From Streptomyces sp. CB01201 (GTDB lineage Bacteria; Actinomycetota; Actinomycetes; Streptomycetales; Streptomycetaceae): a stretch of 64,000 nucleotides of DNA. Made by a program: the position numbers and the translations under genes. This document shows, in pieces, positions 52,032-62,279 of the stretch. The notes under the pieces were generated by a model. The model was not told the origin of the DNA and did not search any database. It worked only from the letters and a program-made list of their open reading frames with translations. The DNA lies in assembly GCF_002803085.1 (NCBI RefSeq), contig NZ_NNBJ01000005.1, forward strand, positions 171,669 through 235,668, read 5' to 3'. Within the stretch, counting starts at the first letter, position 1, and each line of letters begins with the position of its first letter.

Positions 52032-52345
52032 GTGCCGCCTCCCAGCGGTGTGAAGGCCGCGCCCGGGGCGCGGCGGTGGGGGATACCGCGGGCCTGGGCC
52101 GCCCCGCCGTCCCGGGCTCCGGGACGTGACGTGCGTCCCCGGCTCGGGGACACGGTGCCCCGGCCTCGGGGCGTGGCGGAGCGGACCCGTCGACCCGCGG
52201 GCCTGGCTGATCATTCGGCATGAACGCGGCTTGCATGAAAGCGACTTGATGATGCGCTCTGTAAAATTGCATATGTCACATGGCTTGGGAAGGGAGTGCG
52301 GGTAAACCCGAGGCAATGACTGGGGGGTTGTCCTACGGTGAGGGC

Positions 52346-52843
52346 ATGGGGGAGAGGCGGTACGGTCCCGTGGCGGTCGACAGTGGCGTCGAGGTGCCGC
52401 TGCCGGCCGCCGGTGAGGTGTGGGTGGTCGGCGCGGTGATCCTCAACCGGCAGCGCAGGGCCTTCGCCCAGCGGCGCGGTCCCGACCGCCGGCTCTTTCC
52501 CGGCTGCTGGGACATCGTGGGCGGCCACGTCGAACCGGGGGAGTCCCTGATGGAGGCCCTGGCCCGGGAGGTAGAGGAGGAGACGGGCCGGCGGCTGCGC
52601 CGGGTGCGCGCGCTGCTGGCGGTCGGTGGCTGGACGGGGGACGACGGCGGCGGACCGCGGCGCGAGGCGGACTTTCTCGTGGACGTCGACGGCGACTTGG
52701 ACCACCCCGTCCTGGAGTGGCCCAAGCACACCGGTCACGGCTGGTTCGGGGTCGAAGACCTGCCCCGGCTCAAGGAGGGCCGGGCCCCCGCGGAGCGTTT
52801 CATCCATGACCTGATCGCCGCGGCGTTACGGGATCACGCGTGA
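52346..52843 (+). CDS. Nudix hydrolase
   Basis: 165 aa. The Nudix box is complete: GGHVEPGESLMEALAREVEEETG, with the REVEEETG metal ligands intact. AQRRGPDRRLFPGCWDIVGG before it is usual for MutT/NADH-type enzymes. The diphosphate substrate is unknown. Start is uncertain among ATG 52280, 52316 and 52346; I chose 52346 for its GTGAGGG site and family length. It contrasts with the degraded Nudix gene in the island. Confidence 0.9.
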   Translation: MGERRYGPVAVDSGVEVPLPAAGEVWVVGAVILNRQRRAFAQRRGPDRRLFPGCWDIVGGHVEPGESLMEALAREVEEETGRRLRRVRALLAVGGWTGDDGGGPRREADFLVDVDGDLDHPVLEWPKHTGHGWFGVEDLPRLKEGRAPAERFIHDLIAAALRDHA

Positions 52844-52878
52844 ACTGGCCCGCTGCCGAAGCCGGTTGAAAGCGCTTC

Positions 52879-53634
52879 TCACTGCGCGCGTCGGGTCTCC
52901 TTCGGCGTCCGGCGCAGGACCAGGGACACGAAACCGAACGCGTCCCGGTAGGCGCGCAGCCATTCGGCGCGGTGGACCGTCGCCGCCGCCAGGGCCTGGG
53001 CGCTGTCCGGGTCGTCGGGATGGTCCAGGGCCCACGAGGAGAGCGATCCCGTCCAGGCCCATTCGTAGGCGTCGAGTTCCGCGCGGGTGCTGAGGTGTCC
53101 GTGGACAGGGGTCCATCCATCGGTCACGACCCGGTCCAGGAAGATGGGCAGGGCGTCCAGCTCGCCGAGCAACTCCGTTGCCTCGGGGCCGGGTTCGCGC
53201 TCCCAGTAGCCATCGCCGATCAGCACACGTCCGCCCGGCGCCAGGTGTGCGCGGGCCGCCGCGAGGGTGGGGAGCAGGCCGCCGAAGGCGTGCGCGGAGC
53301 CCATGATGATCACCAGGTCGAAGACGGGTTCGGCGGCGAAGCGTGCGGCGTCCTCGCGGTGAAGGGTGAGGCGTTCGTGGACACCTTGCTCCCGGGCTGC
53401 CTCGCGGGCCCGGCGGAGAGCGCTCTCGGCGATGTCCACCCCTTCCGCCCGCAGCCGGGGGTGTCCGGCCAGCGCCCTCAGCAGCCACTCGCCGCCGCCG
53501 CAGCCGAGGTCCAGTACGCGGGCGTCGCCGCGCGGGATGCCGTGTTCCAGGAGCCGGCGTACGGCGTCGTCGTCGAGCGGGGCCGCGATGGGGTGGTCGG
53601 CGTGGGCGAGTCCGGAGATCTGTTCACGGTTCAT
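52879..53634 (-). CDS. SAM-dependent methyltransferase, class I
   Basis: 251 aa. Motif I VLDLGCGGGEWLLRALAGHP binds AdoMet (about residues 41-50), followed by motif II acid in LRAEGVDIAESALRRARE, EDAARFAAEPVFDLVIIMGSAHAFGG and LAPGGRVLIGDGYWERE. I chose ATG 53634 (MNREQISGLAHADHPIAAPL) over a longer start. The methyl acceptor is unknown; the WYIELD-type end (GDGYWERE) is seen in small-molecule methyltransferases. It converges with the Nudix gene and follows the WYL regulator gene on the same strand by 68 bp. Confidence 0.88.
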   Translation of the reverse strand: MNREQISGLAHADHPIAAPLDDDAVRRLLEHGIPRGDARVLDLGCGGGEWLLRALAGHPRLRAEGVDIAESALRRAREAAREQGVHERLTLHREDAARFAAEPVFDLVIIMGSAHAFGGLLPTLAAARAHLAPGGRVLIGDGYWEREPGPEATELLGELDALPIFLDRVVTDGWTPVHGHLSTRAELDAYEWAWTGSLSSWALDHPDDPDSAQALAAATVHRAEWLRAYRDAFGFVSLVLRRTPKETRRAQ

Positions 53635-53702
53635 CGGGGGAGCCTGGCACGGGGTGGCTCCGTGCGCACCGGGTTTCCGCGGGCTCCTCAACTGGCCCCG
53701 CT

Positions 53703-54716
53703 TCATGGCACGTTGGGATCGGGTGATCGGGCCGCCTGGGCGAGCAGGTCGGCGAGGGCGGCGACCCGGGTGCGGAGCTCCGCGGGGCGCTCGATGGTGA
53801 ACGGGAGGTCGAGCCCGGCCAGCACGCCGGGCAGCCAGTCGAGCCGCTCGACCCTCAACTCGGCGCGGAAAAGCGGGGGTTCACCATCTCCTCCCGCGCC
53901 GGGCGGCAGCTGCGCAAGGGCCGCCAGGTCGGCGGGCAGACGGCGGCGGATCTGCTCGGCCGTCCCCTGGATGCGCAGGCTCACCTCGTGCCGGTACGGG
54001 GCCGCGGCGAGCCCGGACAGGACGCGTTCGGCGGGATCGGGCCCGGTGGGCGGCACGAACGAGCCGGGCAGCACCCTCGCTTCGGAAATGCGGTCGAGCC
54101 GGAACGTCCGGTCCGCGCCGACCGCGGGATCCGTGCCGGTCACGTACCACTTGCCCGAGTGGGCGACGAGGCCGTGCGGATGCAGGGTGCGCGCGCTGCG
54201 CCGCCCGTCGGCGGAGGTGTACCGGAGGGCGACCGGCCGGTGATGCCGCACGGCGTCGGCGAGCGGCAGCAGAACGGCGCCGGGAGGCGGGCCGGGCGGG
54301 GCCGGGGGCGCATCGGGCCGAGCCGTGTACGTGAGGGAGTCGAGGACCGCGTCCATCGCTCGGCCGAGCCGCTCGGGGAGCACACGGCGGATCTTGGCCG
54401 CGGCCGTCTCGCTCGCCACCCCCGTACTCGGCATCAGGCCGGCCCGCTGACCGGCGACGAGGCCGAGCAGCACGGCGAGGGCCTCGTCGTCGCTCAGCAT
54501 CAGTGGCGGCATGCGGTAGCCGGGGGCCAGCCGGTAGCCGCCGTAGCGGCCGCGCACCGACTCGACGGGCACGTCGAGGTCCAGGAGGTGCTGGGCGTAG
54601 CGCCGCACCGTCCGCTCGTCCACGTCGAGCCGGGCGGCCAGTTCGGACACCGTTCGGGTGCCGCCGGACTGGAGGAGTTCGAGGAGGGTGAGTACGCGGG
54701 CAATGGGTCGGGCCAT
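53703..54716 (-). CDS. HTH and WYL domain transcriptional regulator (YafY type)
   Basis: 337 aa. The N-terminal HTH_11 is IARVLTLLELLQSGGTRTVS then ELAARLDVDERTVRRYAQHL; the linker GRYGGYRLAPGYRMPPLMLS and the WYL core AVRHHRPVALRYTSADGR, HPHGLVAHSGKWYVTGTD, FRLDRISEARVL follow. A WCX domain ends the protein. I chose ATG 54716 for its family-typical start; ATG 54767 is possible. The VOC gene at 54883 is divergent and is its probable target, as is common for YafY/VOC pairs. Confidence 0.92.
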   Translation of the reverse strand: MARPIARVLTLLELLQSGGTRTVSELAARLDVDERTVRRYAQHLLDLDVPVESVRGRYGGYRLAPGYRMPPLMLSDDEALAVLLGLVAGQRAGLMPSTGVASETAAAKIRRVLPERLGRAMDAVLDSLTYTARPDAPPAPPGPPPGAVLLPLADAVRHHRPVALRYTSADGRRSARTLHPHGLVAHSGKWYVTGTDPAVGADRTFRLDRISEARVLPGSFVPPTGPDPAERVLSGLAAAPYRHEVSLRIQGTAEQIRRRLPADLAALAQLPPGAGGDGEPPLFRAELRVERLDWLPGVLAGLDLPFTIERPAELRTRVAALADLLAQAARSPDPNVP

Positions 54717-54820
54717 GCCGTCGAGTATCTCCCGGATACCGGGCGGATTCTGTCCGGTATTGGTCATACCGTGTGGTCAGAGGCGCGGAACGCCGGTCCC
54801 TCCGCAGACCCCTTCCACGC

Positions 54821-54865
54821 CACCCGTCACACCCGTCACACCCCTCACATCCCTCACATCCCTCA
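54821..54865. repeat. 9-bp tandem repeat, five copies
   Basis: CACCCGTCA x2, CACCCCTCA, then CATCCCTCA x2, in the leader between the WYL and VOC genes, ending 17 bp before the VOC start. It may affect the VOC leader. Confidence 0.85.
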
Positions 54866-54882
54866 CATCCTGGGAGATCACC

Positions 54883-55287
54883 ATGGACTTCGTCTCGATC
54901 CGCGTCATCACGGGCGACATCGCCCGCCTCGTCGGCTTCTACGAGCGCGCCACCGGGCTGACGGCGAGCTGGTCCACCGCGGACTTCGTCGAGCTCAGGA
55001 CCGCCTCGGCCACCCTCGCGATCGGCAGCACCCGTACGGTGCCGATGTTCGCGCCGGGCGCCGCGCAACCGGAGGCCAATCGCAGCGTCATCCTCGAATT
55101 CCGTGTCGAGGACGTGGACGGAGTGCATCGGAACCTGCTCGGCTCCGGTCTCGTGGACGAGTGCGTCCAGCCGCCCACCACCATGCCGTGGGGGAACCGT
55201 TCGCTGCTCGTGCGCGACCCCGACGGAAGCCTCGTCAACTTCTTCACGCCGGTCACCGAGGCCGCCGCCGCGAGGCTCGCCCGCTGA
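54883..55287 (+). CDS. VOC-family (glyoxalase/bleomycin-resistance fold) protein
   Basis: 134 aa: FVSIRVITGDIARLVGFYER, TADFVELRTASATLAIGST, SVILEFRVEDVDGVHRNLLG, then RSLLVRDPDGSLVNFFTPVT give the two beta-alpha-beta-beta-beta modules. Metal ligand positions are only partly filled, since the first His is replaced, so enzyme activity is uncertain; binding of a small molecule is possible. ATG 54883 has GGGAG 8 nt upstream. Likely controlled by the divergent WYL regulator. Confidence 0.88.
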   Translation: MDFVSIRVITGDIARLVGFYERATGLTASWSTADFVELRTASATLAIGSTRTVPMFAPGAAQPEANRSVILEFRVEDVDGVHRNLLGSGLVDECVQPPTTMPWGNRSLLVRDPDGSLVNFFTPVTEAAAARLAR

Positions 55288-55478
55288 GGGCCGAGGGGGG
55301 ACCGCAACGGCTCCCGGGGTGACCCGCATGGGCTGCGGAGGTGATCCGCAGCGGCTCACCGAGGGCGTCCCGCACCGCCCCCCACCTGGGACGTCCGTTT
55401 CCAACGGGGTTTCGTACGGCCTTACTATGCACCCGGGAACGTCGCCCACAGGGCGAGGGGAAATCGGGGGCGCATCGC

Positions 55479-56195
55479 ATGGGCAGGGACACGCAGGGGT
55501 GGGACGCGGCCGGTCATGGCACGGCCGAGGAGATGGTCGCGGAGGCGCGCAGGGCGCTCTTCGTCATGTTCGGGTTCATGGCGGTCGTATGGGCCCTGCA
55601 CCTCGTGAACTGGCTGGGCGACTATCGGCTGGACCGGGAGTTCGGGCTCGTCCCGCACGACATGGGCCGGCTGCCGGACATCCTGGTGGCGCCGTTCCTC
55701 CACTTCGGCTGGAGCCATGTCGAGGCCAATTCGGGGCCGCTCTTCGTCTTCGGGTTCCTTGCCGCGTACCGGGGCGTGGTCCGCTTCCTGTGGCTGACCC
55801 TCCTCGTCGCGATGACGAGCGGCCTCGCCGTCTGGCTCTTCGAGGACACCGACACCCTCGTGGTGGGCGCCAGCGGCGTGATCTTCGGATACTTCGGATA
55901 CGTGGTGCTGCGCGGCCTGTTCGACCGCAGGCTCATCGACACGCTGATCGGCCTGGTCATGGCGGCCTCCTTCGCCTATCTGGTGACCGTCGCCGTCCCC
56001 GGCACCCCCGGAGTGAGTTGGCTGGCGCACCTCGGCGGACTCGTGGGCGGCATGGCCGGGGCGTATCTGCTGCGTGACCGGCGCGGGCCGGTACCGGTCG
56101 CGGGCGGCGAGCCGGCCGCCGCCGGGACACCGGCCGCACTGGACCCCGGCCGTGCCGAACTCCACCGGGAACTGCGGGACTTGGGCCTGCTCTGA
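55479..56195 (+). CDS. Rhomboid-family intramembrane serine protease
   Basis: 238 aa with six or seven hydrophobic segments. Catalytic Ser is in VVGASGVIFGYFGYVVL (GASG) and His in SWLAHLGGLVGGMAGAYLL. The oxyanion-side motif HFGWSHVEANSGPLFVFG matches H-x-x-x-N. It cleaves membrane proteins within the bilayer. A 192-bp gap after the VOC gene carries G+C-rich repeats of no clear function. It is followed at 103 bp by the TOPRIM gene, perhaps in the same transcript. Confidence 0.92.
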   Translation: MGRDTQGWDAAGHGTAEEMVAEARRALFVMFGFMAVVWALHLVNWLGDYRLDREFGLVPHDMGRLPDILVAPFLHFGWSHVEANSGPLFVFGFLAAYRGVVRFLWLTLLVAMTSGLAVWLFEDTDTLVVGASGVIFGYFGYVVLRGLFDRRLIDTLIGLVMAASFAYLVTVAVPGTPGVSWLAHLGGLVGGMAGAYLLRDRRGPVPVAGGEPAAAGTPAALDPGRAELHRELRDLGLL

Positions 56196-56297
56196 GCGCT
56201 CCGTGGCACAGGGGTGCTGTCGGCGGGAGCGCCGGCCCATCGGTGGGTCGCGGGAAAATCGGTGCCGTTGCGGCCGCCGCGCGCGCAGACTCGCCGC

Positions 56298-56915
56298 ATG
56301 GCGGATGTGGGGATGTTCGGGGAGGCGGTCGGACGCTGGGCGGCCGGCGGCTCCTGCGCGCGTGCGAGGGAGCTGGCGGCCGAACTCGCCCTGCGGACGG
56401 CGGTGTTGCTGGAGGGCCTGAGCGATCTCGCGGCCGTCGAGGCGCTCGCCGGGCTGCGCGGCCGGGATCTCGGCGCGGAGGGGGTGTGCGTCGTGTCCAT
56501 GGGCGGGGCGATGAACGTGGGACGTTACGCCGGTCTGCTCGGGCCGCCCGGTCTCGGCCTGCGCCTCACCGGGCTCTGCGACGAGCGGGAGCAGGGCTAC
56601 TACGAACGCGCCCTGCGGCGCGCCCGTGCCCCGCTCCCCGGCTTCTTCGTGTGCGCGGCGGACCTGGAGGACGAGCTGATCCGCGCCCTGGGCACGGCCC
56701 GGGTCGAGGAGATCATCGCGGCGGAGGGCGATCTGCGCGCCTGGGAGACCTTCCTGCACCAGCCCGCGCAGCACGACCGGCCCCGCCACCTTCAACTCCG
56801 CCGGTTCCTGGGCACCAAGAAGGGCCGCAAGATCCGGTACGGGCGGCTGCTCGCGGAGTCCCTCGACCCGGCGCACGTACCGGCTCCGCTCGATGCGCTG
56901 CTCGTGAGCCTGTGA
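56298..56915 (+). CDS. Stand-alone TOPRIM domain protein (OLD-nuclease-like)
   Basis: 205 aa. TOPRIM motifs are TAVLLEGLSDLAAVEALAGL (catalytic Glu) and VVSMGGAMNVGRYAG, then GLGLRLTGLCDEREQGYYER (the acidic Asp pair region, with only one clear D then E). This resembles the TOPRIM half of OLD-family nucleases without an ATPase. The C-terminal half is helical (WETFLHQPAQHDRPRHLQLR) and ends with a basic segment FLGTKKGRKIRYGRLLAES. Nucleic-acid cleavage or repair is the family expectation. Confidence 0.82.
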   Translation: MADVGMFGEAVGRWAAGGSCARARELAAELALRTAVLLEGLSDLAAVEALAGLRGRDLGAEGVCVVSMGGAMNVGRYAGLLGPPGLGLRLTGLCDEREQGYYERALRRARAPLPGFFVCAADLEDELIRALGTARVEEIIAAEGDLRAWETFLHQPAQHDRPRHLQLRRFLGTKKGRKIRYGRLLAESLDPAHVPAPLDALLVSL

Positions 56916-56938
56916 GCCTGGAGGCTGTGACGCTGTAG

Positions 56939-56974
56939 GGGATCGGGATCGGGATCGGGATCGGGATCGGGATC
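56939..56974. repeat. 6-bp tandem repeat (GGGATC x6)
   Basis: Six perfect copies of GGGATC, continuing as imperfect GGGGCC/GGGACC units to about 57010. It lies between the convergent TOPRIM and MFS genes, in a 192-bp gap with no hairpin. Confidence 0.9.
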
Positions 56975-57107
56975 GGGGCTGGGGCCGGGGCCGGGATCGG
57001 GACCGGGACCGGCTCGCCGGCCGCCGGCGCCCGCGTACGGGATGGGGCGACGGCCGGGTCCGTGCGGCGGGCCGACGTGCCGGATGTCCGCACCGTGAGG
57101 GGTGGGG

Positions 57108-58355
57108 CTACTGGCCACGTGCGCCACCCAGGGCTTGCGCCTGCGCCGGCACTGTTTGCGACGGAGGGGCGGCTCTGCTCCCGGCCCGGCGGACGACGAC
57201 CGGCGCCACGAGCCCGGCGAGGGTGAACAGGCCCCCGACGACGTACCAGCCGGGTCGGCCCCAGGTGATGCACAGCGAGATCAGCAGGGTCGGCCCGACG
57301 GCTTCGGCGAGCCCCGCCCCCAGCCCGAACACGCCGAGGTACTGGCCGGTGGCGTGGCTCGGGGCGAGGGCGAAGGAGACCTCGAAGCCGGCCGCGGCGT
57401 GCCACAGTTCACCGACCGTGTGCACAACCACCGCCGTCAGAAGGAGAGTTGCGGCCGCCCAGGCCGGGACACCTGCCGAAAGCGAGATGAGCGCACAGGC
57501 CAGGAGGAAGGCGACACCCGAGCGGCGATAGGCGAGCGCCCCCGCCCTGGGGCTGTCGACGTGCCGGCTCGCCCGCACTTGGCACGCGATGACGATGACC
57601 GTATTGAGCAGCATGGTCCCGGAGATGAGCCAGCGTGGAGCCGTGGTCGCGGTCACCAGCCAGAGCGGCACGGCCACCGTGAGCACTTTGAACTGGATCG
57701 CCATGACGCCGTCCAGGAGAGTGAGCGCGAGGTAGGGGCGGTCGCGCAGGGCGCCCCACCGGGGGCCGGCCGCCGCGGGTACCGGTGGGACCGGAGGCAG
57801 CCGGTACAGGAGCGCCGCGGCCGCCGCGAAGGCCAGTGCGTTGCCCACGACGAGTACCCGGTAGGCGCTGTGGCTGCCGATCTGCACCGCCCAGCCGGCC
57901 AGTACCGCCCCCAGGGATATGCCGATGTTGGTCACGGCCCGCAGATACGCGCGGAACGCCTGGGGCCTGGCCCCGCCGTGGTGCCGGATGAGCGGGCTGC
58001 GCGCGGCGTTCCCGGCACCCTTCGCCCCGAGGGCCACGGACACCGCGACGACGAACGGCCAGAACCCGTCGACTAGCAGGAACGCGGCCGTGGCCAGCGC
58101 TTGCACGGCCAGGGTCGCCCCGAACACCCCCCGCGCCCCGCGCCGGTCCGCGAGATGCCCCACGGCGATGCCGACGGCGAGCGAGAACGCTCCGGCGATC
58201 CCGAGCCCGAGGCCCACCGCGGCGGCCGGAAGGCGCCGGTCCTGGGTGAAGTACAGGACTCCGGCGGTGAGGTAGAGGCCGCTCCCCACCGCGTAGACGA
58301 AGTTGGAGGCGGCGAGAGTGCGGAGGGGGCCGGCGTCCGGCAGAAGGCGAGCCAC
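57108..58355 (-). CDS. Major facilitator superfamily transporter
   Basis: 415 aa, twelve hydrophobic segments. Motif A-like is AVGHLADRRGARGVFGATLA and the first segment is LAASNFVYAVGSGLYLTAGV; the C-terminal half includes ATGQYLGVFGLGAGLAEAVG and LLISLCITWGRPGWYVVGG. It resembles MFS exporters of streptomycete secondary metabolism or drug efflux, but no pathway genes adjoin. ATG 58355 is the first in frame. Direction of transport and substrate are unknown. Confidence 0.88.
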   Translation of the reverse strand: MARLLPDAGPLRTLAASNFVYAVGSGLYLTAGVLYFTQDRRLPAAAVGLGLGIAGAFSLAVGIAVGHLADRRGARGVFGATLAVQALATAAFLLVDGFWPFVVAVSVALGAKGAGNAARSPLIRHHGGARPQAFRAYLRAVTNIGISLGAVLAGWAVQIGSHSAYRVLVVGNALAFAAAAALLYRLPPVPPVPAAAGPRWGALRDRPYLALTLLDGVMAIQFKVLTVAVPLWLVTATTAPRWLISGTMLLNTVIVIACQVRASRHVDSPRAGALAYRRSGVAFLLACALISLSAGVPAWAAATLLLTAVVVHTVGELWHAAAGFEVSFALAPSHATGQYLGVFGLGAGLAEAVGPTLLISLCITWGRPGWYVVGGLFTLAGLVAPVVVRRAGSRAAPPSQTVPAQAQALGGARGQ

Positions 58356-58409
58356 GGCATCGGTCCGTTTCCTGAGCGGACGGTAAGGACTGGGCTAGCT
58401 TGTTGCTTA

Positions 58410-58859
58410 TTACGTCTGAGGGCAAGGTTCTGTGGTGAAGTTGGCGACGAACCGCCGCTGCCAAGGCGTTTCCACCGCCCGGCGGGCATAGTGCCGCCGC
58501 ACATACGCGACGGCATCCGCGGCGGGGACGCCGTCCAGGACGGCGAGGCAGGCCAGGGCCGTGCCGGTCCGGCCCAGGCCGCCGCCGCAGGCGATCTCCA
58601 CGCGCTCCTGCCCGGCGCGGTCCAGCAGCGTACGCAGGGCCGCGGCGAAGCCCGCCCGGTCGGCGGGCAGCCAGAAGTCCGGCCAGCGCACCCACCGGTG
58701 GTCCCACTCGACCGGTTCCGGGCGGCGGCCGAGCAGATGGAGGGCGAACTCCGGCTCGGGGCCGGCGGGCAGTGGTCTCCTCAGGCCCCGGCCGCGTACC
58801 AGGCGGCCCGACGGGAGGTGCAGGACGCCGTCCGCCGCGGGATTCCAGGTCGTGTTCAT
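58410..58859 (-). CDS. Small protein-tyrosine/dual-specificity-type phosphatase
   Basis: 149 aa. The P-loop IACGGGLGRTGTALACLAVL contains C-x5-R followed by TG, the catalytic signature of cysteine phosphatases. A likely general acid lies in WPDFWLPADRAGF (Asp in the WPD loop). VRRHYARRAVETPWQRRFV fits the Q-loop helix. Single-domain, cytoplasmic. It lies 54 bp upstream of the MFS gene on the same strand, so cotranscription is likely. Substrate unknown. Confidence 0.85.
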   Translation of the reverse strand: MNTTWNPAADGVLHLPSGRLVRGRGLRRPLPAGPEPEFALHLLGRRPEPVEWDHRWVRWPDFWLPADRAGFAAALRTLLDRAGQERVEIACGGGLGRTGTALACLAVLDGVPAADAVAYVRRHYARRAVETPWQRRFVANFTTEPCPQT

Positions 58860-59139
58860 CGGCCGAGCCTAGGCCCGGTCCGCGGATGCCGGAGTCAACG
58901 GCCCTGTGCGGTAAGGGCATTGGCGGCGGGAGGGAGCGCGGGTCGGCGGGCCGGTGGCCGCGACCGCCGGTGCGGCCCAGCACGGAGCGGGCCGCTCCGC
59001 AAACCGGGCGCCACCATGCGGGGCGGACGGGGCGGGCCTAGCGTGGTAGCGGATGACGTCCCTGTCGGGATGTCCCGCCAGGATGTTCCCGCCCGGACGT
59101 CGTCGTCCGGACGCTCCTCGACCGGCAGGAGGCCTGCCC

Positions 59140-60519
59140 GTGAGGTACTCACACCACCAGTGGCGCAGGGCGTGCGCGGGTGTCGCCGCCGCCGCGCTGC
59201 TGACCGTACCGGCGGCAGTCGGCAGCGCGTACGCCGCCACCGCGCCCCCTGCGCCGTCCCCCTCGGCCTCGGCCTCGGCGTCGAGCGGCTCGGGCTTCAC
59301 CCAGCTCACCCCGGCCGTCACGGCGCGCCTGGACGCCGCGATCCAGAAGGTGATGCGCGAGGCGAACGTCCCGGGAGTGTCCGTCAGCGTGTCCGCGCCC
59401 GGCAAGGGGACCTATCTCAAGTCCTTCGGCGTCGCCGACAAGGCGACGGGCAAGCCGATGACGCCGGACCTCTTCGTGCGGATCGGCAGCGAGACCAAGA
59501 CGTTCACCGTGACCGCCCTTCTCGAACTGGTCGACCAGGGCAAGGCGGGCCTGGACGACCCGATCTCGAAGTACATCAAGGGCGTACCGGGCGGGGGCAA
59601 GGTCACACTGCGGCAGCTCGCGGAGATGCGGAGCGGGCTGCCGAGCTACACGGAGGACCCGGCCTTCGTGCAGGCGCTGCTCTCCGACCCGAAGCGGCCG
59701 TTCACCCCCCAGCAGCTGCTCGCCTACGCCTACAAGCAGCCGATCCAGTTCCAGCCCGGCGCGAAGTACTTCTACTCCAACACCAATCTGATCCTGCTCG
59801 GCCTCGTCGTGGAGAAGCAGAGCGGTATGCCGCTGCGTGACTTCATCCAGCAGAAGGTCCTCACGCCGGCCGGGCTCAAGAACACCAGCTTCCCCGTCGG
59901 CGCCGAATTCCCGAGCCCGCATCCGCAGGGGTACACCAACCAGACCCTCGACGGGAAGGTCGCCGTCACCACGGACTGGAACCCCTCCTGGGGCTGGGCG
60001 GCCGGCGCGATGATCTCCACGCTCCCGGATCTGAAGAGCTGGGCCCGCACGGTCGCCACCGGCACCCTGCTGTCCCCGAAGACGCAGGCCGAGCGGCTCA
60101 AGGTGGTCCCGACCGGGATTCCGGGCGCCGGGTACGGCCTGGGCATCATCAATGTCCAGGGCTGGATCGGCCACAACGGATCGCTGCCCGGCTACGAGAC
60201 CCTGACCGTGTACCTGCCCGAGTCGCAGGCCACGATGGTCGTGGTGCTCAACACGGACATCCTGGACGGCAAGACGGAGCCCAGCACGCTCTTCGGCCAG
60301 GCGGTCAGCAGCATCGTGACGCCGGGACATGTGTTCGGCCTGCCGGTGCCCGAGCCGCGTCCGTCCTCGTCGGCATCGGCCTCGGCATCCGCCTCGTCGT
60401 CGTCCTCGTCCTCGGCTTCATCCAGCAGCTCGCCGTCCTCGTCCTCACCCTCGTCCAGCTCGCCGTCCTCGCCGTCCTCGCCGTCCTCGTCGGCTTCGGC
60501 CACCCCTTCGTCGGGGTGA
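59140..60519 (+). CDS. Secreted serine hydrolase, beta-lactamase/D-alanyl-D-alanine carboxypeptidase family
   Basis: 459 aa from GTG 59140, preceded by AGGAGG. The signal peptide is RACAGVAAAALLTVPAAVGSAYA. The catalytic SxxK is RIGSETKTFTVTALLE (Ser and Lys), YxN is FYSNTNLILLGLV, and the third motif is HNG in GWIGHNGSLPGYETLTV, where class C-like enzymes have KTG or HxG. The last 50 residues are almost all Ser/Ala/Pro, a cell-wall-spanning or linker-like tail, with no LPxTG sorting signal. Probably acts on peptidoglycan or a secreted amide or ester. Confidence 0.92.
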   Translation: MRYSHHQWRRACAGVAAAALLTVPAAVGSAYAATAPPAPSPSASASASSGSGFTQLTPAVTARLDAAIQKVMREANVPGVSVSVSAPGKGTYLKSFGVADKATGKPMTPDLFVRIGSETKTFTVTALLELVDQGKAGLDDPISKYIKGVPGGGKVTLRQLAEMRSGLPSYTEDPAFVQALLSDPKRPFTPQQLLAYAYKQPIQFQPGAKYFYSNTNLILLGLVVEKQSGMPLRDFIQQKVLTPAGLKNTSFPVGAEFPSPHPQGYTNQTLDGKVAVTTDWNPSWGWAAGAMISTLPDLKSWARTVATGTLLSPKTQAERLKVVPTGIPGAGYGLGIINVQGWIGHNGSLPGYETLTVYLPESQATMVVVLNTDILDGKTEPSTLFGQAVSSIVTPGHVFGLPVPEPRPSSSASASASASSSSSSSASSSSSPSSSSPSSSSPSSPSSPSSSASATPSSG

Positions 60520-60540
60520 GCGGGCGGCGGCAGTAGGGCC

Positions 60541-60585
60541 CTACGGCGGCGGCCCGCTCCTTGGGGGAGCGGGCCGCCGCCGTAG
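60541..60585. terminator. Bidirectional terminator, 20-bp stem
   Basis: CTACGGCGGCGGCCCGCTCC (60541-60560) pairs perfectly with GGAGCGGGCCGCCGCCGTAG (60566-60585) across a TTGGG loop. It stands between the convergent serine hydrolase and argG genes and can serve both. Confidence 0.88.
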
Positions 60586-60599
60586 ACAGGCATCGGACA

Positions 60600-62082
<1,483 letters not shown>

Positions 62083-62157
62083 ACCCATGATGTGGCGCCA
62101 CCCGGGTCCTTGTCACGATCCGGTCTCGCTACCGCCGAAAGGGCTTGCCCTGTACGG

Positions 62158-62196
62158 GTGGAATCGATTCCATGGGGGGCGTGTAATCGATTCCAC
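62158..62196. promoter_or_regulatory. Twin LacI-type operators
   Basis: GTGGAATCGATTCCAT (62158-62173) contains the perfect palindrome GGAATCGATTCC. The second copy (62181-62196) reads GTGGAATCGATTACAC on the opposite strand. Centres are 23 bp apart. They lie 84 bp before the lacI-type gene, between it and argG; autoregulation is likely. Confidence 0.65.
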
Positions 62197-62279
62197 GCCA
62201 AGGTGTGCGCTCGTTCGGGCGGACGCGGGGCGTGGGATCGGGTCGAGGTTCCACGGTTCCACGAGGAGGTGGTCCGGCG

